Below are positions 25,211-35,500 of a DNA stretch of 64,000 nucleotides, piece after piece; the stretch's first letter is position 1, and every line of letters begins with the position of its first letter. Position numbers and translations under genes: made by a program. The stretch lies in contig JAOHKZ010000001.1 in NCBI GenBank assembly GCA_028101545.1, positions 1 through 64,000 on the forward strand. The letters are read 5' to 3'. The notes beneath the pieces were generated by a model. The model was not told the origin of the DNA and ran no database searches. It saw only the letters and a program-made list of their open reading frames with translations. Source of the DNA: Opitutales bacterium. GTDB lineage: Bacteria > Verrucomicrobiota > Verrucomicrobiia > Opitutales > Seribacteraceae.

Positions 25211-27958
25211 ATGCGCATGGTAGAAGTGGATATACAACCCGGTCAGCGCTGGGTAAGTGATGCCGAGCCCGAGCTCGGTCTTGGAGTGGTCATGAGTGCG
25301 GGTAGTGGTCGGGTGTCCATTCTTTTTCCGGCCGTGGATGACCGACGCGAATATGCCCTCGATTCCGCCCCCGTCCGTCGGGTCGCGTTTGAAGTGGGGG
25401 ATGCCCTCAAGACACACGATGGACAATCCGGTTCTATTGAAGCGGTTAAGGAAGAGGGTGGCTTCTTACATTACCAAGTAAAAGGGGAGTGGGTTCCCGA
25501 AGCTGCTTTGGCGGATACCATCAGTTTTTCCAATCCACTCGATCGTTTAATGGGCAGGCAATTCGATGAACCCCATCTCTTTCATGTCCGTAATGAGGTG
25601 CTCAATTGGCAGTCTAAAATTCGTAAATCTCCCAACCGTGGCTTTACTGGTGGGCGGATCGATCTGATCGAACACCAGCTCTACCTCGCCCAGGAAGTAA
25701 CCAGTCGTCTGCAACCACGCGTCCTCCTCGCCGATGAAGTCGGATTGGGAAAAACCATCGAGGCCTGTTTGATCCTTCATCGCCTCCATCTTACCGGCCG
25801 TGCCGAGCGGGCTCTTATCATTTTGCCGGAATCCTTGATGCATCAATGGTTCATCGAACTGCTTCGCCGGTTCAACTTGGTTGCCAGTTTGTTCGATGAA
25901 GAACGCTGCCAGGCCATCGAAAGCGCCGATCCGGAAATGAACCCCTTTCTTGATAGCCAGATCGTCTGCGTAAGCCTTGATTATCTCACCCGTTCTATGG
26001 AACGCTACACCCAGGTACTCGATGCTGAGTGGGACCTCTTAATTGTCGACGAAGCCCACCACCTCGAATGGACACCAGAACTTGCCAGCACCGCATACCA
26101 AATGGTGGAAGGTCTGGCAGAGAAGATTCCTGCCGTATTACTCCTTACCGCCACTCCTCAACAACTCGGTCCAGAAGGACACTTTGCCCGCCTCCGTTTG
26201 CTCGATCCTGCCCGTTATAACGATTTGGAAACTTTTATCGAAGAGAGCGATCACTACCAGGAAATGGCCGGACTCGTCGACCGGATCGATGGCAAAGAAG
26301 AACTCACATCTTCCGATTGGGAGATGATCCAAAAGAGCTCCTCTCATCTCCATGAACAGTACTCCGGTAAAAAATCCCTCACCTCAGCCGACCGTGCCAA
26401 GCTTACCGAAAATATCATCGATAGTTTTGGCCCCGGTCGAGTCATGTTTCGCAATACCCGCAAAGCCCTCAAGGGATTCCCCCAGCGCCAACAAGTGCTC
26501 CATCCGCTAGATTCGGTCTCGGAGGAAAACCCTGCATTCGATCAAAAAATCCAATGGTTGATTTCCTGGTTAGCCGATAACCAAAAGGAAAAAGTCCTGC
26601 TTATCTGTAAGACCAAGGCAATGGTCGAAGAAATTTACGAAGCCGTTCAGAAACAGGTTAATCTAAACCTCAGCCAGTTTCATGAAGGATTAAACCTGAT
26701 CCAACGCGATCGCCAGGCCGCTTACTTTGCCGACCCCAAAGGTGCCCGTGTACTCCTCTGCTCGGAGATCGGTAGCGAAGGGCGCAACTTTCAATTTGCC
26801 CATCACCTCATTCTTTGGGACCTCCCCGATAACCCCGAACTCTTGGAACAACGCATTGGCCGGCTCGACCGAATTGGCCAGACCGATACCATCCACATTC
26901 ATCTTCCCTACATTCAAAATTCGGCTGAAGAAGTGTGGGTCCAGTTTTATAACAAGGGAGTCGGCATCTTTGAACAACCTGTCCCCACGGCTTTGATTAT
27001 CGCAGAAACCTTTGGGGGAGAACTTGAAAAGTTGAGTAATAAATTTGATGCCGATGCTCTCCAGTCCCTTGTGACTAATGTTATCGATGCACGAAAAGAC
27101 CTCGGTGAAAAACTCGAAAATGGCTACCTTCGCCTGCTTGCCCGTAATTCGAATAAGCCCGGTCAAAGCGAACTGCTTCGTGAACAAATCCAGTCATCCG
27201 ATACCGACTCCGCTTTCGAAACCTTTGCCACCGACCTCATGGAATATGTTGGCCTACGCGTCGAAGATCTGAGTGACCGCCGCTATTTTTTTAAGCCCGA
27301 GTATGGGCAAATGGACAGCCTGCCCGGGCTTGACCCGGAAGGCATGATGGCCACCTTCGATCGTACCGACGCCCTTAATCGGGACGATATTCAATTCTTC
27401 ACCGCGGATCATCCACTGCTTCGTAACTCGCTCGACTCCCTACTCAGCAGCGAAAAAGGCAATGCCGTACTTTCCGTTTACCAAGGCACCGAAGCCCCCG
27501 GTATCTTCCTGCAAGTCACTTACCTGGTTGAATGCGTAGCCCCCCGCAATTTACATATCGATCGCTACCTACCGATTAGCCCCACCACCCTTTGGCTCGA
27601 TCATACTGGGGATGCTATATCCGCTCCTGATTTTTCCGTTGGAAAATTGAACCCCTCTCCGGACACCGATGATATCCTGGGTAACTCTGGAATCAAACGC
27701 CTGGTCAAAAAAATGCTACGATCCGCCGAGGCTCAAATGTATAAAGTGACCGAAGACCTGGTCACCGAAGCCGGTATTGCAGCAGAGAAAGAACTCCAAT
27801 CTGAAATCTCCCGTCTACAAAACCTTGCCCGCCTCAACCCAGCCATTGATCAATCGGAAATCAAAAACTTACAAACCCACCAAACCGAACTCGAAGAAGC
27901 CCTCGCCGAAACTCGCTTTCGCTTGGACTCTCTGCACCTCGTAGTTGTGGAGAATTAA
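25211..27958 (+). CDS. rapA: RNA polymerase-associated SWI2/SNF2 ATPase RapA
   Basis: 915 residues. RapA recycles stalled RNA polymerase by ATP hydrolysis. The N-terminal tandem Tudor-like domain (GQRWVSDAEPELGLGVV at 11-27) is specific to RapA. The helicase core has Walker A DEVGLGKT (175-182), DEAH (280-283) and the C-terminal GSEGRNFQFA and RIGRLDRIGQ motifs. An ATG at 25211 sits in the palindrome GCATCTATAGATGC; the next ATG (25217) is an alternative start. The last 44 codons are repeated at 29484-29615 and the last 12 to 13 at 36835-36872. The gene itself is intact; GC content is about half, above its downstream neighbours. Confidence 0.95.
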   Translation: MRMVEVDIQPGQRWVSDAEPELGLGVVMSAGSGRVSILFPAVDDRREYALDSAPVRRVAFEVGDALKTHDGQSGSIEAVKEEGGFLHYQVKGEWVPEAALADTISFSNPLDRLMGRQFDEPHLFHVRNEVLNWQSKIRKSPNRGFTGGRIDLIEHQLYLAQEVTSRLQPRVLLADEVGLGKTIEACLILHRLHLTGRAERALIILPESLMHQWFIELLRRFNLVASLFDEERCQAIESADPEMNPFLDSQIVCVSLDYLTRSMERYTQVLDAEWDLLIVDEAHHLEWTPELASTAYQMVEGLAEKIPAVLLLTATPQQLGPEGHFARLRLLDPARYNDLETFIEESDHYQEMAGLVDRIDGKEELTSSDWEMIQKSSSHLHEQYSGKKSLTSADRAKLTENIIDSFGPGRVMFRNTRKALKGFPQRQQVLHPLDSVSEENPAFDQKIQWLISWLADNQKEKVLLICKTKAMVEEIYEAVQKQVNLNLSQFHEGLNLIQRDRQAAYFADPKGARVLLCSEIGSEGRNFQFAHHLILWDLPDNPELLEQRIGRLDRIGQTDTIHIHLPYIQNSAEEVWVQFYNKGVGIFEQPVPTALIIAETFGGELEKLSNKFDADALQSLVTNVIDARKDLGEKLENGYLRLLARNSNKPGQSELLREQIQSSDTDSAFETFATDLMEYVGLRVEDLSDRRYFFKPEYGQMDSLPGLDPEGMMATFDRTDALNRDDIQFFTADHPLLRNSLDSLLSSEKGNAVLSVYQGTEAPGIFLQVTYLVECVAPRNLHIDRYLPISPTTLWLDHTGDAISAPDFSVGKLNPSPDTDDILGNSGIKRLVKKMLRSAEAQMYKVTEDLVTEAGIAAEKELQSEISRLQNLARLNPAIDQSEIKNLQTHQTELEEALAETRFRLDSLHLVVVEN
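27827..27958 (+). repeat. rapA 3'-end repeat, gene copy
   Basis: The last 132 bases of rapA. They match 29484-29615 at about 86 percent by eye, including 40 consecutive identical bases, and the last 38 match 36835-36872 at 32 of 38. This is the left boundary of the accessory region. Confidence 0.85.
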
Positions 27959-28012
27959 AAGGATTTTTCCCATCCTCATTCTCTCTTCACCCTTTCGTTT
28001 GGTTTGATGTCT

Positions 28013-29173
28013 CTAAAAAATTTTAGACATATTGTGCCAGGATCGAACATTGACATCTGATCGAACTCCCGACCAATTGCCGCCATAACAGAGCCCGATG
28101 TTTATGTTTTGGTTACCAGCGAATGATCTCCACTTGTTTAAATTGCCTAACCATGAAGAGATAAAAGTCTCACCTGATTTGATTTCAATGGCCTGTAAAT
28201 CGATGCCATTTTCTAGTAAGAGATCAATTTCTAGCCCAGCACGGTCTCTCCAAAAGAACATGGAAGCATCCACCCCTTGATTTAATTGTGTTTTGAACAC
28301 ATCTGCCACCACCATATTTTCAAATAAATTACCGCGTAAGGGGTGGGTTCTTATTTGGGCTTCTTCCTGGATCCCCAAGAGTCGGCTGGCAAGCCCAACA
28401 TCGTAAAAATAGAGCTTCGGGGTCTTCACCATCCGCTTCCTAAAGTTGCTGGAATGCGGTTTTAGCGTAAAACATATATAAGATGCTTGCAACACGCTTA
28501 GCCAGGACTTTGCAGTCGGAACCGTTATAGAACAATCATTGGCAATTCTACTTAAGTTTAGAAGTGACCCGATGTTGCCCGCACAAAGCGATATGAAACG
28601 CAGAAAATGATCCCGGTTTTTAATGGACATTAACTGACGGATGTCTTTTTCAATATAAGTCTCTATATAAGCGTTGAGCCAGCGTCGTGCTGTGCTGCCG
28701 CCAGATATGATCCTAGGATAGAAGCCGTGAAATAAGTTGTGATCGATAGATTGCGTAAATATTTTCCCCTTTTTTAATTCCGCAATAGAGAAGGGGAGTA
28801 ATGATAGGTTGGCTACCCGTCCTGCTAGACTCTGAGATATCTGACGATTCAATTGAAATTGTGATGAACCGGTTAAAATGAAGAGACCATTTCGCTTATC
28901 TTCGTCGATAATTCGCTGCAGATAGTTGAAAAGCTCTGGGCAGCGCTGCACCTCATCCAATACCGCACCATTTTGGAATTGTCCCAAAAAGCCGCGAGGG
29001 TCCTCCTTTGCAAATTGATACTGATCAAGATCTTCGAGGTTAATATAGGGCTTGGTTTTAAAGAGTGCACGCACAAGTGTGGTCTTTCCAGATTGCCGGG
29101 GACCTGTTATCGCTACGGCAGGAAATTCTTTAGCGAGTTGAGCGATGAGTTTTGCTGAATCTCTTTGAACCAT
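28013..29173 (-). CDS. AAA+ ATPase with DUF4143 domain
   Basis: 386 residues with Walker A GPRQSGKT (24-31), Walker B GAVLDEVQ, sensor ILTGSSQFQL, and C-terminal DUF4143 (LKPHSSNFRKRMVKTPKLYFYDVGLASRLLGI and a restriction-like fold ending LQAIEIKSGETF). Proteins of this type are frequent in genomic islands and are poorly understood; some are proposed to act in DNA handling or toxin-like systems. It points toward rapA, and its 3' end lies 54 bases from the rapA stop. It is the only gene between the first and second copies of the rapA 3' end. Confidence 0.8.
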   Translation of the reverse strand: MVQRDSAKLIAQLAKEFPAVAITGPRQSGKTTLVRALFKTKPYINLEDLDQYQFAKEDPRGFLGQFQNGAVLDEVQRCPELFNYLQRIIDEDKRNGLFILTGSSQFQLNRQISQSLAGRVANLSLLPFSIAELKKGKIFTQSIDHNLFHGFYPRIISGGSTARRWLNAYIETYIEKDIRQLMSIKNRDHFLRFISLCAGNIGSLLNLSRIANDCSITVPTAKSWLSVLQASYICFTLKPHSSNFRKRMVKTPKLYFYDVGLASRLLGIQEEAQIRTHPLRGNLFENMVVADVFKTQLNQGVDASMFFWRDRAGLEIDLLLENGIDLQAIEIKSGETFISSWLGNLNKWRSFAGNQNINIGLCYGGNWSGVRSDVNVRSWHNMSKIF

Positions 29174-29483
29174 ATCCTAAATATAATCTGGCATATTTAA
29201 ATTACAACTTTAAATTTGCCGATTTCCGGTGTGAAACCTTAAGGAGTTTTCCATACACTTTACTGATAGACCAGATCGGATACCGCCACACTTCACTCTA
29301 CCTTAAGACTTAAAATCAACCTTTTTGCATGATATAAAATGCATAAAACTCGATTTGGTACATAAACCCTAAAGTCTAAATCCAATAATCATCAAAATGC
29401 ATGATATATCAGGCAATATTAGCCCGTCACTCACTTCTCACTTCTCACTATTCACCCTTCACCATTCACTCTTCATTTATTTC
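29174..29483. other. Intergenic stretch with CT-rich pentamer tract and short direct repeats
   Basis: No gene is supported. TGCATGATATA occurs at 29326-29336 and again at 29398-29408. From about 29428 to 29480 the sequence is a tract of TTCAC/CTCAC-like units reading directly into the second copy of the rapA tail. It reads as junction or scar DNA rather than a gene. Confidence 0.6.
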
Positions 29484-29615
29484 GCCCGCCTCAATCCATC
29501 AGTTGACCAATCGGAAATCAAAAACTTACAAACCCACCAAACCGAACTGGAAGAAGCCCTCCCCGAAACCCGCTTCCGCTTGGATTCTTTATACTTCGTA
29601 GTCGTCCTGAATTAA
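29484..29615 (+). repeat. Second copy of the rapA 3' end
   Basis: 132 bases in the same length and frame as rapA 27827-27958, translating to ARLNPSVDQSEIKNLQTH... through a stop at 29615, against ARLNPAIDQSEIKNLQTH... in rapA. Differences are scattered (about 18), mostly near both ends. There is no start codon or ribosome site, so it is a tail fragment and not a gene. It separates the DUF4143 ATPase from the channel-to-helicase block. Confidence 0.85.
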
Positions 29616-29718
29616 GAATTTAGTTTTTTTAAAGATAAAAAGTTACAGTATTGCAGAATCTAATGAATTAAATAATAAACAGATTTTAATAGAAGAATGT
29701 AATGAAACATAAACTTAG

Positions 29719-30372
29719 ATGAGTAAAAAAGTAGAGATAGCGATTCAGATAACAATAGTATTTTCTTTGATTTGTTTTACCATAGAAACAATTCCCGGTC
29801 TAGATTCAGAGATTTACAAGCTTTTAGTCAATTTAGAGATTATCTTTGTTGCAATCTTTACCTTGGAATATTTAGCAAGAATTTACATCTCGAAGCAGAA
29901 AGTTAAATTTATTTTCAGCTTTTTTGGACTAATCGATTTGATTGCGATTCTTCCCTTTTACTTATCATTAGGTTTCGATTTAAAAGCACTAAGGGCGGTT
30001 AGATTTATTCGAGCATTTAGGCTTCTCAAGCTCACTCGCTATAATAAAGCGGTAGATTTGTTAGGTGATGCATTAAAAAGATCCAAAGAAGAATTATTCG
30101 TCTTTACATTCCTCGCGTCCTCTCTTCTTTATCTAACCTCAGTTGGTATTTATTACTTCGAGAAAGACCTTCAACCAGAAGAGTTTGGTTCCGTTCCCCA
30201 AGCACTTTGGTGGTCTGTAGTAACTTTAACTTCAGTTGGATATGGGGATGTGACACCCAACTCTACTGGTGGCAAAGTTTTTACATCGATCATTTTATTC
30301 CTTGGTATTGGCTTGGTTAGTGTGCCTTCTGCAATTTTAGTTTCTGCCTTTTCTAAGGCATCTAAAAAATGA
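29719..30372 (+). CDS. Voltage-gated-type potassium channel/ion transport protein
   Basis: 217 residues with six membrane segments. S4 carries the charged series RAVRFIRAFRLLKLTR (about 92-107), and the pore loop has the K+ selectivity filter TSVGYGD (171-177) after WWSVVTL. No C-terminal regulatory domain is present, so it is a short 6-TM channel. It is followed 29 bases later by a GYF/PH-like membrane protein in the same direction. Its place inside the AT-rich island suggests horizontal acquisition; an ion-channel effector in defence is possible but unproven. Confidence 0.85.
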   Translation: MSKKVEIAIQITIVFSLICFTIETIPGLDSEIYKLLVNLEIIFVAIFTLEYLARIYISKQKVKFIFSFFGLIDLIAILPFYLSLGFDLKALRAVRFIRAFRLLKLTRYNKAVDLLGDALKRSKEELFVFTFLASSLLYLTSVGIYYFEKDLQPEEFGSVPQALWWSVVTLTSVGYGDVTPNSTGGKVFTSIILFLGIGLVSVPSAILVSAFSKASKK

Positions 30373-30401
30373 TTCCAGTTCAGTACTTTTAATTTTACAG
30401 C

Positions 30402-31322
30402 ATGCAGATTTATGTTTCAAAAGATGGCCAACTATTTGGACCGTACTCCGAAGAAAATTATAAGAAATATATTGATTCATCTGCGTTTAGTGATGAGCAC
30501 TTAATTTGCGTTGATGGTACTAATTGGGTTCCTCCTTTCGAAGTTTTCTCTCCGCAAAAAAACAAAATAGATAAACCTACACCTAAGACCAAAAACTTGG
30601 GTACTTTAAAAAAACATAATATAGGAAAGAAAATTAAATATGTTATTTTTGTTTTCTTATCTTTAGTGGGACTCGCAGTTTTTATCGGAACTGATTACAA
30701 CATTATTGCATTAATATTATTTTTCTTCTGCATTTTGATTCCATATGTACTCTTTAAATTTCTTCTATTTGTTATCAAGGGTGCGAAAGACTATAAGCCA
30801 AAGTCTCAAGTATTGACAGATAATGCGAGGGCATTTGTTGAATCAATAAAACAAACTAAAAGACTAGCATCAGTTCACACCAAGATAATTTTAAAGAAAG
30901 GTGAGACCGCTTATTATTCTGAACAATCAAAACTTTTTGAAACTAGGGCAGTTCGTCACTATCAGTCTGGCTCTGCTGGAATTAGGGTTATGAAAGGAGT
31001 TTATGTTGGAGGGTCGCGCGGAAAGTCCATCAGTAATGAAGAATGGAAGCATATAGATGATGGCACACTTATTATAACAAATAAACGACTGGTTTTTGAT
31101 GGTTTTTCGCAAAATAGGAATTTTAATTTATCAAGAATAATGAGTGTTTCACAAGGTCTAGATAAAATTGAAGTAAGTATTGAAGGTCGTCAGAAGAGCC
31201 TAGTTTTTGATTGTTCAAATTCAATAATTTGCTCAACAGTGATTCATATTTGTGCCCAAGCGGAAAACCCAAGTGATCTCACAGATGTGAATTTAGATAT
31301 ACAGATTCAAGAACCCAAATAG
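30402..31322 (+). CDS. GYF-domain protein with two membrane segments and PH-like cytosolic domain
   Basis: 306 residues. Residues 1-50 form a GYF_2-type domain (MQIYVSKDGQLFGPYSEENY with the later DGTNWVPPFEVF). Two hydrophobic segments lie at about 79-96 and 101-126. The rest (about 130-306) is a soluble domain with a PH/GRAM-like pattern (GTLIITNKRLVFDGF, ISVEGRQKSLVFDC-like strands). Such proteins probably sense a peptide or lipid. The gene is very AT-rich (about a third GC), unlike rapA. It sits 29 bases after the ion channel and may be its regulator; that is inference. Confidence 0.55.
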   Translation: MQIYVSKDGQLFGPYSEENYKKYIDSSAFSDEHLICVDGTNWVPPFEVFSPQKNKIDKPTPKTKNLGTLKKHNIGKKIKYVIFVFLSLVGLAVFIGTDYNIIALILFFFCILIPYVLFKFLLFVIKGAKDYKPKSQVLTDNARAFVESIKQTKRLASVHTKIILKKGETAYYSEQSKLFETRAVRHYQSGSAGIRVMKGVYVGGSRGKSISNEEWKHIDDGTLIITNKRLVFDGFSQNRNFNLSRIMSVSQGLDKIEVSIEGRQKSLVFDCSNSIICSTVIHICAQAENPSDLTDVNLDIQIQEPK

Positions 31323-31386
31323 TGCTTCCCTGTTGAAATAAAATCTTTTCTAAAACAAATTTCGAAGATGTTCGAAGAAGAGAGTA

Positions 31387-32304
31387 TTAAGCTTCATTGT
31401 CTAGGCCTGCATCAAGTACGGCATCCCAAAAATCGTTTTCATGGATAATTTGAACATTCACTCCCTGTTTTCGCAATTGTATAACTCTCTCTACTTTCCT
31501 TCCATAACATGAATAAGCCCAGCACTGGTTGCCTGCGGCACCGTAAACTAAGTAATTCAGTTCTTTAGTCGGCTTAGTTAGGAAGACTCCTTTTCCTCTT
31601 TCCACAATTACTTTAAACTCGCTCCTTTTTGCTCGGTGGGAGTGACCTGTGAAGACAAATTTTTTATTATCAAAGGATATAACGGGATCTACACTGCATG
31701 CTCCTTTAGTAGTGATTGATTTTCTTAATTCTTCGTCTAGCTTAAATCTGTTAGAAGATGATAATCCTACAAATTCTGCAAAAAATGATTTTAGAAGTTC
31801 CTGCTCCTCTTTATCGACTTTGCCGTCCTCCAAAACTTCCAAGAGAAGACTGTAAATTTCATCATAAGGGTAGCATCCTTTGAGGTGATCTGCTTCCTCC
31901 ATCCAATTGGATAAAGTCCTTATTTCATTTTCCTCTACTATGCCGTCGGCAAGCATACCATGTAAAATTCCCTGTAAAACCTGCAGGTCACTTGTGATAA
32001 AGTCATAAAACACATTTTCACTAGTAGCTTTTTCCAAAAACCATTCGATATCCTTGAGTTCGTCTTGATCAATAACCCCGTCCTTAAGGGATTCTTCAAG
32101 TATGGGAATTAGTTCTGAATAGGGATGGATACTCACATACCTTTTTTGCTCCTCCATCCACATCCTTATTTCTTCCAGTTCTTTACTGTTTACTACACCG
32201 TCTGAAACTACTCCAGATATAATACCACTTAGAGTGTTAAGAGATTTATGTAGATTGGATTTACTGCAGAATTTATGGTAGTGAAGGCTGTCTATATTTT
32301 CCAT
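31387..32304 (-). CDS. Protein with two TerB-like helical repeats and a C-terminal BRCT domain
   Basis: 305 residues. Two related helical units, each containing an acidic DG(I/V)VxxxEL or DGxVDKEE loop (about 15-100 and 105-180), look TerB-like. The C-terminal third (FDNKKFVFTGHSHRAKRSEFKVIVERGKGVFL...NYLVYG) is a BRCT domain of the DNA ligase type, with FVFTG and the NYLV strand. BRCT domains bind phosphoproteins or DNA ends. It is transcribed in the same direction as the large helicase upstream (minus strand, 203-base gap). No role is established; a DNA-damage or defence partner of the helicase is a guess. Confidence 0.6.
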   Translation of the reverse strand: MENIDSLHYHKFCSKSNLHKSLNTLSGIISGVVSDGVVNSKELEEIRMWMEEQKRYVSIHPYSELIPILEESLKDGVIDQDELKDIEWFLEKATSENVFYDFITSDLQVLQGILHGMLADGIVEENEIRTLSNWMEEADHLKGCYPYDEIYSLLLEVLEDGKVDKEEQELLKSFFAEFVGLSSSNRFKLDEELRKSITTKGACSVDPVISFDNKKFVFTGHSHRAKRSEFKVIVERGKGVFLTKPTKELNYLVYGAAGNQCWAYSCYGRKVERVIQLRKQGVNVQIIHENDFWDAVLDAGLDNEA

Positions 32305-32507
32305 AGATAAAATTTACCCAATTCGCATATTCATGTACAAGGAATTTTTCACTTAGTCAAATTTTACAATCTGGATTCATTTAACAAAGAAATTTCGAAG
32401 GCTTACCCATATGAACCAATTCCTAAATAAAGGCCTGTTTGGATAAGCATACAAACCGCTTTTCTTGGTGTTGAATTTTATTCTCACGAAATAGACTGTA
32501 GGCCTAG

Positions 32508-35500
32508 CTAGTACTCAAGTAAGTCAGCTTTAACCAACTCATTTTCTTCTTCCATAAAGTCTTCAATTGTTTCCTCTGGGATTTCGTCTTTAGTAACTCT
32601 TTTCTTTTCAAGAATTTCATCAATTGCCGATTTCAAGATTTGATATTCACCCTCCATATCATTGAAGAAATCAATGCTCCAAACCCTCAAAATCGTCCAG
32701 CCTTTGGATTCAAGAATGGCTTGCCTTTCAATATCCCTGTCCCTCGCACTCTGCCTTAGATGATCTTTTCCATCTAATTCAACTCCGCAAAGGTAGCCAT
32801 TAGGGAAGTCTTCATGCATGACGCCAAGATCGATTCTCCATCCGCTTACACCTACCTGTGGGTTGACGATATATCCATCGGCTTCCAACCGATCATGAAA
32901 CCATTTTTCCCATGGTGCATCATACCAATGGCCACCGTCAGGTTCGTTTCGCGTAGAAGTGTCTTCAAGCTGCCCTGTCTTTGCATACTGGAGGTACCTT
33001 CTCAGAACCTGTGGGCCACTATTCTGAGCAGTAATGTCGTTTGGATTCATGCTAGAGCAGACCACAACCCTTTTCTTTGCTCTTGTCACAAGAACATTGA
33101 TTCGGTTTTCCCCTTTTTCCATATTAATTGGGCCGTACCTTTGAAACATTCTACCTTCATGATTCTTTCCGTAGACAGTTGCGATAATGATCGTATCTCT
33201 TTCATCCCCCTGCACATTTTCAAGGTTTTTGATAAAGAAATATTCTGGAGTATTCTTCCAGTGATTGAGGTAAGCCCTAATCGTATCATCAATCTGTTCC
33301 TGAAAAAGTTCCTCTACACGGATTGCCTGCTTGAGGTTCATGACCGCCACCCCGATCGACCAGCCTGGTCTCTCCCTGATTTCGTGCAGAATAATTTCAA
33401 CCAATTTTTGGGCTTCAATCGGGTTGGGGTTTTTGGATGGAGACCACCCAGAAGTCTGTCCATGCTCATCAACTGAGACTAGGTCAGTCTTGCCGGAATT
33501 ATAAACTCCTTTTGCATCAATAAATTTAACACCAAGCCGATCGTCCTGATTTAAATTCGGAACGGTCATGAGATCATTCTCGTAAAACTCGTTATTGGAG
33601 AACCTTATTAAAGACTCGTCTTCGGATCTGTAGTGATAACACAGTCTTCTGAAATTAGGAAATGCGAGCATGGCTCTGTCTAAAATCGAATAATTAGTGT
33701 CATCCTCCTGATCCATCTCGTCCTCAAGAGTCGATTGCATGTACCGGGTTGGGGGCATTTGCTTTGGGTCACCAACAACGACAACCTGCTTGCTTCTTAA
33801 AATACTACCGATGGCTTCCTCAGGGAGCATCTGGGAAGCTTCGTCAATAATGACAAGGTCAAACTCGGTAGTCTTAGGGACATAGTCCGCAACTGAAGAA
33901 GGAGTCATGAGAAAGCATGGAGTGTAATGCTTCAAAGTATCAATGGCTCGAAAGCACAGTTCTCTTACGGTAATTCTAGCATTCGGAACTGACTCAATAT
34001 GATTCAGTAGTTGCTGTCCCATCTTGTCTCCCACTTTGGTAGCTTTTTTGTGCTTTGGCAGATCCTCTGCCTTAGGCATTCTGCTCGCTATCTCTCTGAC
34101 ATAAGTTGACCTGCAATCCTCTTCGGCTTTTTTGAACTTATCTCTCAAACGGTTCATGTTTTTACCGTTGAATTTATATATCTGAGGTGACTTCTCTGAT
34201 ACCTTCTTGGAGAAGAATTTGTAAAGTCCTGCTTCGAGTAAATTTCCTATCGATCTACCGGCGATGGTTAGATTCCTGAGCCATTCCCCACAGCCAATTC
34301 TTTGCTCAAATCCATGCAGAACAGAGTTGATCTCCCCTAATTCCCGAAAAGATGATTTGGCATCGGCTAGAGCTTGCAAAATCCTAGATATTTCCGCAGC
34401 AGAGTGATTCTCAAATGAAAGTGAGACTTGCGATATGAAATCCTCAGCATTCCGTAAATCCTTCGTTCTTTCCTCCAGCCACTTTAGTTGTTGTTCAATT
34501 TGCCCGGAGTTAACTTCGACATATCCCGACTCTTGTAAGTGCTTTTTTGATGTTTCATTCAACTGCAACAAATTCACAAGCTCAGAGGCTTTTGCCTGCA
34601 GTGAACTTATGTCCCCTTTGGGCATATCAAATATTTGACGGAAGAATTTCTTAGCTTTCGCAGATTCACTCCAAGGCATCAAAGTAAAACTGATCCATAG
34701 TCCAACTGAAGGGGTTGATCCAAGATGTTCTTTTTGGAGCATCGCATCAACACTTGTTGGTCTCTGATTGAGTCCAATCAATGACTTTAGTTTCTTTTCA
34801 GAATCTTCAAAAATCACCCTTTGTTTATGAGTTTGGGTTAAATTGTTGGCTGTACTTTCAATTCCCTGAAGGTCTACAGCTTGATAATTTTCGGGAAATT
34901 TGCTGAGGGATTTACGGATTACTTCTAGCTTTTCGTATATCTCATCAATTTCAAAAGGAGTCGGGATTTTTGAGTAGTAAAGAATTGAGAGAAGATGAAA
35001 ATTAGACTGGTCAGCATTCGATATTAGTTCTTCCAAACTAGCTGCTTCACTCAAATCACTTTTCAAATTTCTCAAGTCATAATCCGGAGGTACATTAAAA
35101 TCAGGGATTTGCTCATCTTTTACAAGATCCTGATGAATGGCGTAAGTTGTCAGTGCATAATGAGCAATTAAGTTATCCTCACTAAGGGTTTCTTTTTGCC
35201 CCCCTTCAAAAATTTCCCGACCCATCTGATGGGCGTGATCATTTAATTGAGTTAGATAACTGTCTCTCTCTTCTCTTACCCTTAGAAATTGTGATTTAGA
35301 AACTTTTTCATCAGGAGCTGGTGCCTTGATTTTCTCTCCTATGCTTTCAAACAGGGTAGATTTTCGTGCGTACTCTGAGTGAAGGGATAAACACTTTTTA
35401 CCTAGTCCAATCGACTCAAGGCGGTGATTGACAACTTCCAAGGCTGCAAGTTTTTGAGCCAAAAATAAAACGGTTTTACCACGATAAAGTGCATTGCTAA

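Noticed and set aside
25201-25214. Palindrome overlapping the first rapA ATG as an operator
   Set aside because: Short (14 bases), AT-containing and with no second copy; it may be chance. It only leaves the choice between ATG 25211 and 25217 open.
29397-29615. A short open frame ending in a RapA-like C-terminus
   Set aside because: No ribosome site or true start; the meaningful part is the tail copy, so it is listed as a repeat and not as a gene.
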